Positions 9,110-21,400 are shown, counted from the first letter of the stretch. The stretch is DNA of 64,000 nucleotides from Chlorobiaceae bacterium (GCA_012972835.1 JABDHK010000004.1:1-64000); one strand, 5' to 3'. Program-made: numbers and translations. Notes: generated by a model from the letters alone, not told the origin.

Positions 9110-10776
9110 GTAAAAACCATATAAACATGCTACAGGAAGGTGAATCACTTGAATTCGATATTGTGTTTATCGGCGCCGGGCCTGCAAACCTTGCATCGGC
9201 AATACACCTGCAGCACCTCCTGAAACGCCATAACTCTATGGTGGCAAATTCTCTTGAACCATCAATAGCCTTGATTGATAAAGGGCGATATGCTGGCGCT
9301 CACCTGCTCTCTGGCGCAATTCTTGATCCAAAAACCCTCGATGAATTTTTGCCCGACTACAGGGATCGGGGATGTCCGGTTGAAGCTACAGTATCGAATG
9401 AACACATCTGGTATCTGACGGCCAAGCGGAAGTTCCCCTTTCCGTTCGTACCTGAGCCATTCAGCAATAAGGGCAATATGCTTGTTTCGCTCAGCCGTCT
9501 CGGCTCATGGATGGCTGAAGAGGCAGAAAAAGAGGGTATTCAGCTCTTCGACAATACCGCAGCTCTTCTCCCCTCTCTCGAAAACGGCAGGCTTGCAGGC
9601 ATTATTACTGACGACAAAGGAGTTGACAAAAACGGTCAGTATAAAACCAATTATGAACCATGCCTTTTACTTAAAACTAAAGCTGTGGTCATAGGTGAAG
9701 GCTCTGACGGCTCCTTCTTAAGAAAACTTTTCGAACACTTTCCGCTTCACAGTAAAACCATTCCGCAGCGTTACGAAACCGGAGTAAAAGAGACATGGCG
9801 GATACCTGCAGGACGCCTCATCGCCGGGGAGGTTCACCAGATGTTTGGCTATCCTCTTTCGTCAGATCTCTATGGAGGAGGATGGCTCTATGCTTTATCC
9901 CCGACATTGCTCTCCCTTGGGTTTATCACATCGCTTGAGCCATCATCGCCTGTTTGCGACCCACATCGTAACCTTCAGCGCTTTAAACAGCACCCGCTGC
10001 TTGCCAAAATCCTTGAAGGAGGAAGCATGATTGAATCGGGCGCAAGAACAATAACCTCTGGAGGAGCTGAGGCTATGCCTCCCCTCTACGGCCCAGGATA
10101 TCTTGTCACCGGTGAATCGGCAGGAATGGTAAACATGCAGCGCCACAAAGGGCTCCATCTGGCAATGAAGTCCGGAATCCTTGCCGCTGAAACCCTTTTT
10201 GAATCAATTCTGCACAATGATTTCTCAACCGATCAACTGAAAACTTACAGCGAACGGTTCAGAAATTCATGGGCTTACCTTGAACTCCATGCAGCCAGAA
10301 ACTATCGGAAAGCTTTCGATCATGGACTCTATTCCGGTTTGGTTCAAGCAGGACTTCAGCTTAAATTTCCTGGTCTCTCAATGGCTGCAAACTTTGGGAG
10401 TAACCGAGATGAGAAAAAAAGACCAGCTTTACAAAAAGAAGCCTTCACTCCGGATGGCAAACTCACCTTCAGCAAAAGAGAGAGCCTCTACCGGTCAGGA
10501 ACCATGCACGAAGAGAATCAGCCATGCCACCTGCACATAAAACCTGAAGATATCGAGGAGATATGCCTGAAAAAATGCACTGCCGAGTTTGCCAATCCAT
10601 GCCTGCACTTCTGCCCGGCAGAGGTCTACGAAATAACCGGCAATCCACACCGAACACTTAAGCTTAATGCATCGAACTGTCTGCACTGCAAAACATGTGA
10701 AACCGTCGATCCTTACGGCATAATTACCTGGACACCCCCTGAAGGTGGTGGCGGCCCAGGCTATAAACTCAGTTAA
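9106..10776 (+). CDS. Electron transfer flavoprotein-quinone oxidoreductase
   Basis: A 556-residue flavoprotein. The FAD-binding Rossmann motif is [17 protein letters not shown] near residue 20, [20 protein letters not shown] follows as in ETF-QO, and [21 protein letters not shown] is the second FAD contact. The C-terminal 4Fe-4S module is [20 protein letters not shown] plus an upstream Cys. The family passes electrons from reduced ETF to the quinone pool at the membrane. No ETF subunit genes are in the window. It is coupled to the glycosylase by a four-base overlap and followed by mnmA three bases on. Confidence 0.9.
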   Translation: MSKNHINMLQEGESLEFDIVFIGAGPANLASAIHLQHLLKRHNSMVANSLEPSIALIDKGRYAGAHLLSGAILDPKTLDEFLPDYRDRGCPVEATVSNEHIWYLTAKRKFPFPFVPEPFSNKGNMLVSLSRLGSWMAEEAEKEGIQLFDNTAALLPSLENGRLAGIITDDKGVDKNGQYKTNYEPCLLLKTKAVVIGEGSDGSFLRKLFEHFPLHSKTIPQRYETGVKETWRIPAGRLIAGEVHQMFGYPLSSDLYGGGWLYALSPTLLSLGFITSLEPSSPVCDPHRNLQRFKQHPLLAKILEGGSMIESGARTITSGGAEAMPPLYGPGYLVTGESAGMVNMQRHKGLHLAMKSGILAAETLFESILHNDFSTDQLKTYSERFRNSWAYLELHAARNYRKAFDHGLYSGLVQAGLQLKFPGLSMAANFGSNRDEKKRPALQKEAFTPDGKLTFSKRESLYRSGTMHEENQPCHLHIKPEDIEEICLKKCTAEFANPCLHFCPAEVYEITGNPHRTLKLNASNCLHCKTCETVDPYGIITWTPPEGGGGPGYKLS

Positions 10777-10779
10777 CTT

Positions 10780-11859
10780 ATGAATGTGCAAAAAAAAGTT
10801 GTGGTTGGTATTTCAGGCGGAGTTGATTCAGCCGTTTCAGCATGCCTCCTTGTTGAGCAGGGTTATGCCGTTACCGGTTTAAACATCAGGGTACTTGACT
10901 CACTTGACGAGAGCCCCTCGCTTAAGCCATCGCCACTGGTTATAAGCGACCATCCAGATTTTCAGATTCCGGTTTTCAGTCTGAACCTCAGCAGTAAATT
11001 TCGCGATGATGTCATTCACTATTTTCATACTGACTATCTTGGCGGACGGACGCCAAACCCATGCATGGTCTGCAACAAAAAGATCAAATGGTTCGGCCTT
11101 TTTGAGGGTTTGAAACTGCTTGATGCCGATTTTATAGCTACCGGACATTTTGCTGCCACCTCTTTCTGCAACGGAAGATACCGACTCTATAAAGGCGCTG
11201 ATCAGGAAAAAGACCAGAGCTATTTTCTGTGGATGCTCTCACAGAGCGACCTGGCAAAAACCCTTTTTCCTCTTGGCAAACTCACCAAACCGGAAGTCCG
11301 CAAGCTGGCTCACTCCTTTGGCGTAAGGGCTGCTGAAAAAAAGGAAAGCCAGGAGATATGCTTTGTTCCGCAGGACGATTACTGCAGCTACCTTTCCAAC
11401 GCTATCCCTGGCCTTGCTGACAACGTTGCGGATGGAGATATTGTTGACGACACAGGCAAGGTTATCGGCAAACACCACGGCTATCCTTTCTACACCATCG
11501 GCCAGCGGCGCGGGCTCGGCATTGCAGCCAAAGAGCCCCTCTATGTTACATCGCTCGACACTGAACATAACCGTATTCATGTGGGGAAAAAATCCTCACT
11601 GGAGTGCACTGGACTCATCGCTTCCGGACTTAACCTGATTGGTCTGGAGAGCCTGACCGGCCCAATCGAGGCCAGCGGCAAGATCCGCTATCGTGACAAG
11701 GAAACCCCCTGCATTATTCAACCTCTCGACGACAACTCCGCAACAGTATCGTTCGCTTCACCAAAGAATGCCGTATCAACTGGACAGGCAGCGGTCTTTT
11801 ACCGCGACAGCGAAGTGCTCTGTGGCGGGTTCATTACCCAAATCATAAACAAACCCTAA
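10780..11859 (+). CDS. mnmA: tRNA-specific 2-thiouridylase MnmA
   Basis: A 359-residue PP-loop enzyme that makes 2-thiouridine at wobble U34. The PP-loop is GISGGVDSAVSA at the N-terminus. The two catalytic cysteines are in PNPCMVCNK and ESQEICFVPQDD. ATGHFAA and the C-terminal beta-barrel segment YTIGQRRGLGI are also present. Starts at ATG 10780 right after the ETF-QO stop. Confidence 0.95.
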   Translation: MNVQKKVVVGISGGVDSAVSACLLVEQGYAVTGLNIRVLDSLDESPSLKPSPLVISDHPDFQIPVFSLNLSSKFRDDVIHYFHTDYLGGRTPNPCMVCNKKIKWFGLFEGLKLLDADFIATGHFAATSFCNGRYRLYKGADQEKDQSYFLWMLSQSDLAKTLFPLGKLTKPEVRKLAHSFGVRAAEKKESQEICFVPQDDYCSYLSNAIPGLADNVADGDIVDDTGKVIGKHHGYPFYTIGQRRGLGIAAKEPLYVTSLDTEHNRIHVGKKSSLECTGLIASGLNLIGLESLTGPIEASGKIRYRDKETPCIIQPLDDNSATVSFASPKNAVSTGQAAVFYRDSEVLCGGFITQIINKP

Positions 11860-11878
11860 CTGTAACCCTGTTTCACCT

Positions 11879-12538
11879 ATGCTGCAACGTAACAATCTTT
11901 CGCTCACCTATCTGGAGCTTTCACCTGCAAAACCGGAAAATGCCCCGCTCCTCATCATGCTCCACGGTTACGGCAGTAACGAAAAAGACCTGATTCAAAT
12001 TGCTCCAGCACTGCCGTCAGGATTTCGCTATATCAGTGCAAGAGCACCGCAAACCATGGACTACGGTATGTATGGCTGGTTTCCCCTTGAATTTACTCCG
12101 AATGGGATCACGGTCGATTACAGTGCAGCAGAGCTAGCCCTTCAGCAGTTTATTGATTTCACAGGAGAGCTTATCCGGGAGTACCGACCTGCTGGAAACA
12201 AGGTTTTTCTCATGGGCTTCAGCCAGGGAGCAGTCATGAGCTATCTGACCGCCTTTAATGCCCCGGAACTTCTGCATGGTGTTATTGCGCTGAGCGGACA
12301 GCTTCCTGAAAAATCACTGCCGACTGAAACAGCAAAACCTGCACTGAAAAGGCTCCCCTTTCTTGTGATGCACGGAATCTATGACGATATTCTCCCAATT
12401 ATAAAGGGACGGACGGCAGACGAGTGGCTGCAGCAAAACGTGGATGATCTGACCTATCGTGAATACCCCGTAGCACACCAGATCTCCGACAGTGGTATAG
12501 AGCTGATCAGAACATGGCTGGAAGAAAAAAGGCCTTAA
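11879..12538 (+). CDS. Carboxylesterase / phospholipase family hydrolase
   Basis: A 219-residue alpha/beta hydrolase of the YpfH/carboxylesterase type. LIMLHGYGSNEKDL holds the oxyanion region, MGFSQGAVMSYL the Ser nucleophile, HGIYDDILP the Asp and EYPVAHQIS the His. Cytoplasmic, no signal peptide. The physiological substrate cannot be read from sequence. It follows mnmA by 19 bases on the same strand. Confidence 0.8.
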   Translation: MLQRNNLSLTYLELSPAKPENAPLLIMLHGYGSNEKDLIQIAPALPSGFRYISARAPQTMDYGMYGWFPLEFTPNGITVDYSAAELALQQFIDFTGELIREYRPAGNKVFLMGFSQGAVMSYLTAFNAPELLHGVIALSGQLPEKSLPTETAKPALKRLPFLVMHGIYDDILPIIKGRTADEWLQQNVDDLTYREYPVAHQISDSGIELIRTWLEEKRP

Positions 12539-12689
12539 CCTGAAAACCAATCCGGAGAGCAAATTCTGAGCTTTGCTGCCAGAAAAGGTAACCGCAGAAT
12601 ATCAGTAGTGCAGGCATTTCCGGGAAGAAAGTAATTACCGACTTAATCGTATATTATATTTTTTGTTAACCGCAGTCGTCGCATAACGA

Positions 12690-15600
12690 ATGAAGGACTC
12701 ACTCTTACATCTGCTCGAACAGCGCATTCTTGTGCTGGACGGTGCCATGGGTACCATGATCCAGCGCCATAAATTACAGGAAAAAGATTACCGTGGCTCA
12801 CGGTTTGCAGACCATTCGCATCCGCTTATGGGGAACAATGATATCCTTGTTCTGACACGTCCGGATATCATTTACGCACTTCATTGTGACTTTCTCGAAG
12901 CGGGCTCCGACATTATTGAAACCAACACCTTCAATGCAAACCCGATTTCCCAGGCAGATTACAATGCCTCAAATCTTGTAAAAGAGCTGAATGTTGAAGC
13001 TGCCCGACTTGCAAGAAGAGCTGCCGATGATTATACAGCACGAACCCCTGATAAACCGCGCTTTGTTGCTGGCTCCATAGGCCCGACAAACAAGACCCTC
13101 TCGCTCTCCCCCGATGTCAATAATCCCGGCTTCCGGGCAGTCAGCTTCCAGGAGGTTGTCGACAACTACACCCTGCAGCTTGAAGGACTTATGGAGGGTG
13201 GTGTTGATCTGCTGCTTGTTGAAACTGTTTTCGATACCCTCAACTGCAAGGCCGCACTTTTTTCCATTGAAGAGTTTTTCAACCGCACAGGAGTTCGTAT
13301 TCCGGTCATGGTATCGGGAACTGTTGTGGATGCAAGCGGACGAACGCTCTCAGGACAGACCACCGAAGCATTCTGGATCTCCGTAGCCCACATGCCGGAT
13401 CTGCTCTCCGTAGGTCTGAACTGCGCACTTGGCTCAAAACAGATGCGCCCCTTCATTGCAGCACTTGCTGGAATTGCTGATAGCTATGTGAGCGTCTATC
13501 CCAATGCCGGTCTGCCAAACGAGTTCGGAGAGTATGACGACTCACCGGAGTACATGGCCACCCAAATTGCTGACTTTGCGACATCCGGTTTTGTCAATAT
13601 TGTAGGAGGATGCTGCGGCACCACCCCTTTGCATATCAAGGCCATTGCCGAAGCGGTCAAAACCCTGAAACCGCGTCAGCGTCCCGCAAAACAGCATGAA
13701 CTGCTGCTCTCCGGCCTTGAACCCCTGCACGTCAACAGCACGACAGGATTTATAAACATTGGCGAACGAACCAATGTTACCGGATCAAAAAAATTCGCCC
13801 GTCTCATCAAGGAGGGTAACTACGATGAAGCGCTCTCCATTGCCCGCCAGCAGGTGGAAAGCGGCGCCCAGGTTATTGACGTCAATGTTGATGAAGGCAT
13901 GCTCGACTCCGAAAAAGTGATGAAGGAGTTCCTCAACCTTATTGGTTCCGAACCCGATATCTCCCGCGTCCCGCTCATGATCGACAGCTCAAAATGGTCG
14001 GTCATTGAAAACGGCCTGCAGTGCGTTCAGGGAAAAAGCATTGTCAACTCGATCAGCCTCAAGGAGGGGGAAGAGCTTTTCAGGAAGCGGGCACACAAGG
14101 TATTACAATATGGCGCCGCCACCGTTGTCATGGCGTTTGACGAAGATGGGCAGGCCGACAGCTACGAGCGACGCATTGCGATCTGCAAACGCGCCTATGA
14201 TATTCTGACGCTTGAGGTTGGCTTCCCGCCAGAAGATATTATTTTTGACCCGAACGTTCTGACCGTTGCAACCGGCATTGATGAACATAACAACTACGCT
14301 GTCGATTTTATTCAGACCGTGCGCTGGATCAAGGAGAACCTTCCCTATGCAAAGATTTCCGGCGGTATCAGCAACGTCTCCTTCTCTTTCCGCGGCAACG
14401 AACCGGTCAGGGAGGCCATGCATGCAGCGTTTCTTTACCACGCCATTCGTGCTGGACTTGACATGGGTATTGTCAATGCCGGACAGCTTGCCATCTACGA
14501 AGATATAGCGCCTGAACTGCTTGTCCGGGTTGAAGATGTGCTGCTCAACCGCCGTCCTGATGCTACCGAACGACTGGTCAGTTTTGCCGAAACGTTAACC
14601 AATGACGGAGAGAAAACCGAAGCAAAAGCCGCTGAATGGCGGAGCGCGCCCGTTGAAGAACGGCTGCGCCACGCACTGATCAAAGGTATTGTTGAATATA
14701 TTGACGAGGACACCGAAGAGGCCCGCAAACTCTACCCAAGCCCCCTCCAGGTCATCGAAGGGCCGCTGATGAACGGCATGAACGCTATCGGTGACCTCTT
14801 TGCTGAAGGCAAGATGTTTCTGCCACAGGTCGTTAAAAGCGCCCGCGTCATGAAGCGCTCTGTTGCCTGCCTTTTACCCTTCATCGAAGAGGAGAAGGCA
14901 CTAAACAAGGATACCCGTGCTGCAGCCAAAGTGCTGCTTGCAACGGTCAAGGGTGATGTGCATGATATTGGCAAAAATATTGTCGCTGTTGTGCTTGCCT
15001 GCAACAACTATGATGTTGTTGATATCGGGGTCATGATGCCCTGCGAAAAGATCCTTGAAGCAGCAATACGTGAAAAGGCTGACCTGATTGGGTTGAGCGG
15101 TCTCATCACCCCTTCACTTGATGAAATGGTCTATGTAGCCAGCGAAATGGAACGGCTCGGCATGACCATCCCGCTCCTGATCGGAGGCGCAACAACATCG
15201 AGAATCCATACCGCAGTAAAGATTGCCCCTGCCTATTCAGGTACAGTCGTGCAGGTACTCGATGCTTCAAGGAGTGTTCCGGTAGTCAACAGCCTGCTCA
15301 ATCCTGCGCTCAGCCCGGACTATATTGCACAGCTTAAAAAAGAGCAGGCCTCACTGAGAGAGAGCCATGCCTCGCGCACCTCATCCAAAAAGTACCTCGC
15401 GCTGGCCGATGCGCGCCGCAACCATCCTATTCTCCAATGGGAGAGCACCACACTCTACACACCACTCAAGCCTGGAATTACCATCCTTGAGGATATCACT
15501 GTCAGCGAGTTGCGACCATATATTGACTGGACGCCCTTTTTCATGGCATGGGAACTGCGAGGGGGACGATATCCGCAAATTTTTGATCATGCTGAGTATG

Positions 15601-16379
15601 GCGTGGAGGCAAAAAAACTTTTTGATGATGCAAACATCCTGCTCGACAGGATTGAAAAAGAGAGCTTGCTCGGAGTGAAGGGAGTTGCAGGTATTTTCCC
15701 TGCCAACAGCACTGGAGATGATATTGAGGTCTATGCCGACGATAGCCGGACAACCCTGCTCTTAACCCTGCACACCCTTCGCCAGCAGCAGGAAAAAGGA
15801 TCGGGGGAGCCAAATCTGGCCCTTGCCGACTTTATTGCATCAAAAGAGAGCGGTCTGAAGGATTACATCGGAGGCTTTGCCGTCACAACCGGGCTCGGCA
15901 TTGAAAAACTGCTCAAACAGTTCAGCGACGATCAGGACGACTACCATCGCATCATGACGCAGGCACTTGCCGATCGCCTGGCAGAAGCATTTGCCGAGAT
16001 GCTGCATGAAAAGGTGCGACGTGAACTCTGGGGCTACGCTTCAGCTGAAACCCTCAAAAACGAAGAGCTGCTTTCGGAAAACTATCAGGGCATCCGCCCT
16101 GCTTCCGGCTATCCATCCTGCCCGGATCACACAGAGAAAGCAGAACTCTTTACCCTGCTGAATGCCGAAACCAACACAGGCATCACACTAACAGAAACCT
16201 TTGCCATGAACCCGGCCTCTTCAGTCAGCGGCCTCTACTTTGCACATCCCGCATCCAGGTACTTTATACTCGGCAAAATCTGCAGGGACCAAGTCGAGGA
16301 TTACGCCATCCGCAAAGGCATGAACATCAAGGAAGCAGAAAAATGGCTTGCTCCGGCATTAAACTACGAACCTGAATAA
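12690..16379 (+). CDS. metH: Cobalamin-dependent methionine synthase
   Basis: A four-module MetH of 1229 residues, the usual length. In order: homocysteine-binding barrel with zinc cysteines (GLNCALG and GGCCGTT near 307), pterin-binding barrel ([15 protein letters not shown]), B12 cap and Rossmann domains with the lower axial His in [10 protein letters not shown] near 757, and the C-terminal reactivation domain with [13 protein letters not shown] and an [12 protein letters not shown]-type AdoMet-binding segment near 1147. It transfers the methyl group from methyl-tetrahydrofolate to homocysteine. The 150-base leader contains a TATATTATATT stretch but no cobalamin riboswitch that I could recognise. 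Confidence 0.97.
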   Translation: MKDSLLHLLEQRILVLDGAMGTMIQRHKLQEKDYRGSRFADHSHPLMGNNDILVLTRPDIIYALHCDFLEAGSDIIETNTFNANPISQADYNASNLVKELNVEAARLARRAADDYTARTPDKPRFVAGSIGPTNKTLSLSPDVNNPGFRAVSFQEVVDNYTLQLEGLMEGGVDLLLVETVFDTLNCKAALFSIEEFFNRTGVRIPVMVSGTVVDASGRTLSGQTTEAFWISVAHMPDLLSVGLNCALGSKQMRPFIAALAGIADSYVSVYPNAGLPNEFGEYDDSPEYMATQIADFATSGFVNIVGGCCGTTPLHIKAIAEAVKTLKPRQRPAKQHELLLSGLEPLHVNSTTGFINIGERTNVTGSKKFARLIKEGNYDEALSIARQQVESGAQVIDVNVDEGMLDSEKVMKEFLNLIGSEPDISRVPLMIDSSKWSVIENGLQCVQGKSIVNSISLKEGEELFRKRAHKVLQYGAATVVMAFDEDGQADSYERRIAICKRAYDILTLEVGFPPEDIIFDPNVLTVATGIDEHNNYAVDFIQTVRWIKENLPYAKISGGISNVSFSFRGNEPVREAMHAAFLYHAIRAGLDMGIVNAGQLAIYEDIAPELLVRVEDVLLNRRPDATERLVSFAETLTNDGEKTEAKAAEWRSAPVEERLRHALIKGIVEYIDEDTEEARKLYPSPLQVIEGPLMNGMNAIGDLFAEGKMFLPQVVKSARVMKRSVACLLPFIEEEKALNKDTRAAAKVLLATVKGDVHDIGKNIVAVVLACNNYDVVDIGVMMPCEKILEAAIREKADLIGLSGLITPSLDEMVYVASEMERLGMTIPLLIGGATTSRIHTAVKIAPAYSGTVVQVLDASRSVPVVNSLLNPALSPDYIAQLKKEQASLRESHASRTSSKKYLALADARRNHPILQWESTTLYTPLKPGITILEDITVSELRPYIDWTPFFMAWELRGGRYPQIFDHAEYGVEAKKLFDDANILLDRIEKESLLGVKGVAGIFPANSTGDDIEVYADDSRTTLLLTLHTLRQQQEKGSGEPNLALADFIASKESGLKDYIGGFAVTTGLGIEKLLKQFSDDQDDYHRIMTQALADRLAEAFAEMLHEKVRRELWGYASAETLKNEELLSENYQGIRPASGYPSCPDHTEKAELFTLLNAETNTGITLTETFAMNPASSVSGLYFAHPASRYFILGKICRDQVEDYAIRKGMNIKEAEKWLAPALNYEPE

Positions 16380-16406
16380 CCGGAAGCTTCAGCGTTTACC
16401 CGCCAC

Positions 16407-16459
16407 AAAACCATGATCTATTGTGATATCTTATAAAGAACAATAGATCATGGTTTTTT
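16407..16459. terminator. Strong bidirectional hairpin terminator
   Basis: A perfect 18-base inverted repeat (16407-16424 with 16440-16457) around CCATGATCTATTGT, with a 15-base loop. It ends in a T run on the plus strand and has A/T tails on both sides. It lies between the convergent metH and RAYT genes and can terminate both. Because it abuts a RAYT gene it might also be a REP-like element. Confidence 0.85.
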
Positions 16460-16533
16460 ATGCTGATTATCCGGTAACCCACTCCCCGGTGACACGATGG
16501 TGTTTTTTCCACATTTGTGCAAGCTGCAGATTA

Positions 16534-17535
16534 TCACGCTCGAGGCAACAGTACATGTGTCAAATCACACTCTTTTTTTTTCAGCAACTGATAAACCGCA
16601 CTGGTAGTAACGCCGAGTAGCCTTGCGCTCTCAGCCAGAGAGAGGCCATACTCATGGACAAATTTCAAGGCAAGTTCCTTTCGCAATGCAGGCAACGGCT
16701 TCATGCGTCCTCCTGACTGAAATTGCGGAACTGTTATCCCGGCACCAACACTCGCTTGCTGAATATCCTCCTGTACCTTCTGCATGATCTCAACCATAGG
16801 CATCTGACTCCGTATGTGATCCTCTGCCTCATGGAGAATCGATTGGACAAAATCGCTGCTGCCAAGAATCCGTTCATCGCCAAAAGCTGCCACACCCTGC
16901 CTTCTTTTGGACTGAACAACCGACCAGCCACCGTGAGAACGAACCAATCCACCACCAGAAAGCTCTGACTGCTCCCCTTTTCCGGCTTCTTTGGCAATAA
17001 ATTCCTTATATGCCTCTCTGGCATCCGCTTCGTTCAATCCAAAGCTTTGCAGAACAGAACCACGATCCTGCCAGCGATTTTCCAAACTTTGTACAATCAC
17101 CCCATGACCACACCAGGGATAATGCTCAAGTTCATTCAGAGATGCAACCAGTCCTGCCCTCAGAGGATTCAGATGGATATAGGCAACAAGCCTCTGAAAA
17201 TAGGGCTCCTCCTCACAGATGATCGATTTATAACGGTTCTGGAACAGGTGCCCGGAACGATGATGACGGCGATTGAAATACTGCGCATAACCCGACAACA
17301 GCTTTCTCATATAGGCCGGCAGTCCTGCGTTACCGCTCCGCAGCAGAATATGTGCATGATTGGTCATGAGCGCCCAGGCATAAATGAGAGTATCCGTTCC
17401 TTCCGCAAGACGGCTCATCCTCTTCATAAATTCCTCGCGGTCGGCATTATCTTCAACAATAACGCAGCCACCAATCCCCCGAAAAATCACATGATGCAAT
17501 GTTCCCGGATAATCAAGCCTCGCGCTTCTTGGCAT
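16534..17535 (-). mobile_element. REP-associated tyrosine transposase (RAYT)
   Basis: A 333-residue Y1_Tnp-family protein. The N-terminus PRSARLDYPGTLHHVIFRG, the HUH-type pair in ALMTNHAHILLRSG and the catalytic-Tyr region RKLLSGYAQYFNRRH define the family, followed by FQNRYKSI and YIHLNPLRAGLV. The C-terminus adds a helix-turn-helix (SLAESARLLGVTTSAVYQLL). RAYTs are single-copy, domesticated-style transposases linked to REP palindromes. The start is three bases after the HD gene stop. No clear terminal repeats of an insertion sequence were seen; a long palindrome lies 75 bases past its 3' end. Confidence 0.88.
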
Positions 17536-17538
17536 GCT

Positions 17539-18090
17539 CTACAGTTTAATCATGGGTAACGGACTGAATGGATGAGTTTTAAATCGCTCTACAATCAACG
17601 CAACAAGCTTTTTATGGAATCCTGCGTTGGGAAAAGCAAGAATAACATTGGTAACAAAATCATCAGGCAAATGACACCGTAGCAAACCGCCAGAAAGATC
17701 TATCCAGTCCGCTTTTCTGAATGTTTCAACAAGCCATGAAGGATTCAGCTTATACTTTGAAACCTTGTGATGCTCACCGATCATTGCCTCTATTTCATCG
17801 CCCCACGCTTCTCTTTTTGTGTGCTCAAGATAACGCCTTGCAAGCAATTGGGATGGACGGATGTAGTCAAAGGTGTTATCGCTCCATATCCCGATATCAT
17901 GAAAAAAAGCAGCAACAGCTATTTTATCAGCATCTGCACCTTCTCCTGCAAGCGCACAACAAAAGTTAAACACGCGTAAACAGTGATTTCTGTACCCATC
18001 ATAATCAATACCCAACATTTGCCTGTAAGGCGCAAACAACTCATCAATCAGAGCGGATTCGGGGACGACATTTATTTCGCGTAATTTCAA
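17539..18090 (-). CDS. HD-domain hydrolase
   Basis: A 183-residue protein with the metal ligands of an HD phosphohydrolase: His in YRNHCLRVFNF, the HD pair in AAFFHDIGIWSD, His in MIGEHHKV and Asp in FRKADWIDLSGG. The start is taken as TTG 18090, because an AAAGGA ribosome binding site lies six bases before it and the next Met is 27 residues in. Substrate unknown; nucleotides are likely. It lies between the RAYT and a small repeat protein in an accessory stretch. Confidence 0.75.
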   Translation of the reverse strand: MKLREINVVPESALIDELFAPYRQMLGIDYDGYRNHCLRVFNFCCALAGEGADADKIAVAAFFHDIGIWSDNTFDYIRPSQLLARRYLEHTKREAWGDEIEAMIGEHHKVSKYKLNPSWLVETFRKADWIDLSGGLLRCHLPDDFVTNVILAFPNAGFHKKLVALIVERFKTHPFSPLPMIKL

Positions 18091-18182
18091 TTGCTTTCCT
18101 TTTTAAAAAATAAGATCGTGTGGATACATGAATATCAACCTCAATAAGCAAAAGAAATATAGTAATTCTTAAACTTCTTTCG

Positions 18183-18446
18183 CTACTCAACAACGTCCCG
18201 TTTCCCTACTGCGAGTTGATCTATTTCGAGCTTTTTGATGCGGGCGTGGTTGATGGTAAGTTTGCCAAGAAAAAGTTTTCCAATGGCGAGAGTGCCGATA
18301 GCAAGTGCTCCGATGGCCAGGGCACCGAGAGCCATTGCACCGTAGGAAACCGCTGGTGAAGCATGAAAAATGTTAGCCTTGAGTGGTTCGGAGCAAACTG
18401 TTTTTTTTGCCCCAATCACCGGATTCCTGTGGAAAAACTGTTTCAT
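18183..18446 (-). CDS. Small Gly/Ala pentad-repeat protein
   Basis: An 87-residue protein whose middle (residues about 36-62) repeats the five-residue unit ALAIG: GALAIGALAIGTLAIGKL. It then turns into FLGKLTINHARIKKLEIDQL, which keeps a five-residue hydrophobic beat. Such pentads can form a pentapeptide-like beta solenoid or a membrane-inserting hairpin; I cannot decide which. It starts 12 bases downstream of the helicase gene's stop on the same strand and may be its partner. Function unknown. Confidence 0.55.
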   Translation of the reverse strand: MKQFFHRNPVIGAKKTVCSEPLKANIFHASPAVSYGAMALGALAIGALAIGTLAIGKLFLGKLTINHARIKKLEIDQLAVGKRDVVE

Positions 18447-18457
18447 AATAAAAGTGA

Positions 18458-21400
18458 TTAAAAATTTAATGATAATTGATCCCTTTCGCGTTCCTGCTGC
18501 TCTTTAATCTTCTTTATCTCTTCTTTCCGAAGACGTATCTCCTCTTCAACCCGTTTCATTTTTTCTATCTGTAGACGTTTGCTCTTCTGGAGCTCCTTGA
18601 ATGACTGTTTATTGAGTTCACTACCCATCTTTTTCACCACTTCCCAGTGTGGAGAACGCCTCATTTGAAATTCTTTCATGCGGGCCAGGGCCTGTTTGGC
18701 GGAAACCGGAGAGGCTGGTTTCGGCATACCAGCCAACGTAAAGTATTTTTCAACCTGCAGGAAAATATGTTCATCCGCAACCTCGTAAATCAGCGGAAGG
18801 TTCAAGGCCTGAAACACAGGACTCCATCCCTGCTTGTTTTCAGGTTCAAGAGAGCGTACTGAAAGTTTCGGATTGAATTGATACCACCCTTGTATTATGC
18901 GTACAAACAACGCCCGGTTGTAAGCATAATCGCGCTCGACTTCGTTGCGTGCAAGAACTCCTGAGAGATACTGCCTCCGGTTGCGTTCAGGATAAACAAC
19001 ATTGACCGGCATATGCGCCCATGCTTCAAGAATTACCTTGGTATCAAAAGCTCCGTAAAGGTTCGGCAGCCGATGGGTGAAACGGGATTTAAAGAGTACC
19101 CAGAGTGTCTGAAAGAGAAAGTATTCGGAGAGATGGCGATCAAGGCGCACAAGACGATCACCGGTATTAACGTCAACACACGGTGGTGCCAGCAGTTCAT
19201 AGAGCACCGCAAAATTTGTGCGGGCATAGTCGGAATTACCGAATGCTTTACGCATTGCCCAGTGGAGGGCATTGAATCCATACTGATCAGCCTTCTCCCT
19301 GTCTGCTCCCCGCTCAAGCAGCGCTTCGATCAAAGGAATATTACCGGCAGCTGCAGCAGCCATCAGCGGCGTCTGGTTCATGGGAAGCCGGTGATCAATT
19401 CCATACTGATCACATTGCTTTAGAATATTCCTGGTCTGCTGGCTGAAGTAGGGCAGATAACTTTTCCGTCCAAGTGTTTCAAGCTGTTCATTGAAAGTTT
19501 TTTTCGACTCAAATTGTACATCCTTATTGAGCCGTTCAGCCAAAACTGGCTCATCATGATAGGTGGCATATTCATAAAGCTGCTGTTTCTGTTTATTGCC
19601 CGGGACCTTTTCACGGAATACTTTAAGGAGCGACTCACGTATATGGGCTTCATCAAAAACCGGCCATGGTGGTGGAGTTTGCTTGAGAATAGTCCGGCGA
19701 ATAGCCTCTGCCTGCTCCTGTTTACCCTGCAGTTCAAGCTTTCTGGCCTCTTTCTGCCACTCCTCAAGCGATGATTGCGCTGCTTCGACCTTCACTTTAC
19801 CATCAACTTCCAGATCAAGCAGGCTGAAGAGCCGATGAGCTGTATCGGATTCAATGATATAAAGATTCTTTATCGCTCTGGTCAGTGCAACATAGATCGC
19901 ATTGACAAAAAATTTGTACACCTCAAGGGACTTGTCGCTCTTATCTTTTGCCCGACGATAATCAAGATTTTCCACAGCAAGATCATCCTTGCCTACACCA
20001 TCGACAATTTCGTTAAACTCGCTCCGATGGCCGGATACAAAACGATAAAGCACAATATTCTCATACTCCAGCCCCTTGGCTTCATGAATCGAGAATAACA
20101 GGGGTGTTGCAAAATGTTTGCGTGCCTCCTGCTTGTCTTCATCACGCATGACAAGCACGGCAAAGCGGGTTGATTGTTTTGTTTTTTTATCGAGATCACG
20201 TTTTACAGCATCATTATCAGCCATCAGTGCCACCTTTCCTGCCTCCGCACCAACTGCCTGTACGAGAAAATTGCTCTCCCGGTCAATAGAACCAAAGCGC
20301 CGCTGCTTGATTTTAAGCAGTTGATTGGCAACACGGGTAGCTTCCGTTCCATTGCGGAAATTAGCCGTAAGCACACTCATCTGCTGCTGCCCCGCAAGTT
20401 TCGGGTCATTCCAGAAAAGAGTTTTTACCTGACTCCATGAAAAAAAGTTAGGATGAACAATCTGGTTTGAATCACCGCAAAGCAGGAAATTACCTTTCTT
20501 TTTAAGGGTCTTAAGCACGAGGGAGAGCTGCGCAATGGTGAGATCCTGCACCTCGTCAATAACAACAAAATCGTATCGGGGTGTCGCCACACAGTCATGA
20601 ACAACAATGTTCAAGTCGAACAACCCCTCTTCAGCAAGCCACAGACGATATTTTCCGAAAAGCTCATAGAGCTTCTCCCACTGATTTTCGCCGAAGATAG
20701 ATTGACGAATACCAAGCTCTGAGTATTCCTCGCGGCTGAGAATCCCTGCGTCACCGGCAGTAATCACCCCGCGAATCTCCTCAAATGCCTGATGTGCGTC
20801 GATACCTTTAAACGAGTTCTGCATCCGGGCAAACCACCTTGAAAAATCGCGCCAGGTGGCTTCACGCCCGGCAGGCACACGAATCGATTCAACAAACTCA
20901 CGGTAGGAGAGAAAGTGCGCCTCCTGCCCGGAGTGCTCAAAACCGTGGGCATAGTAGATATTTCGTGCATTCTGAGCCAGATAGACCGAATGGGTAACGT
21001 AGAGCACCTCGCCCTCGGCATGTTTCAGCTTTTCAAGAGTCAAGGCTGTCTTGCCGCTGCCGGCACTTCCAACAATAATCAGGGGAGGATGCTGCCGGTA
21101 GATCATCTCCTGCGTATCGTCAAAAGAGATAGGCTTATCGAGCAGGTGAATTGCACTATGCTCAGGATGCAGATAGCGTAAATGCTCAGCATCTTTTACC
21201 GAGTCACTGAACTCAACAGTGGGAATTTTAGATTCGTCGATGACTGCACCCCGCAAAAAACGCGACTTGTCGTAATTATGGCTGGCAATAACCTCAAGCA
21301 TCAAGGCACACACCTCATCACCATGGCGAACCAGCGTAAAGAGCAGCCGGTCGGCATCATCAAGTTTTGCGCGATAGAACTTGCCATGAGTGAGGTTGAC

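Noticed and set aside
12539-12689. Cobalamin riboswitch before metH
   Set aside because: The leader is only 150 bases and I could not find a B12-box or the expected stems.
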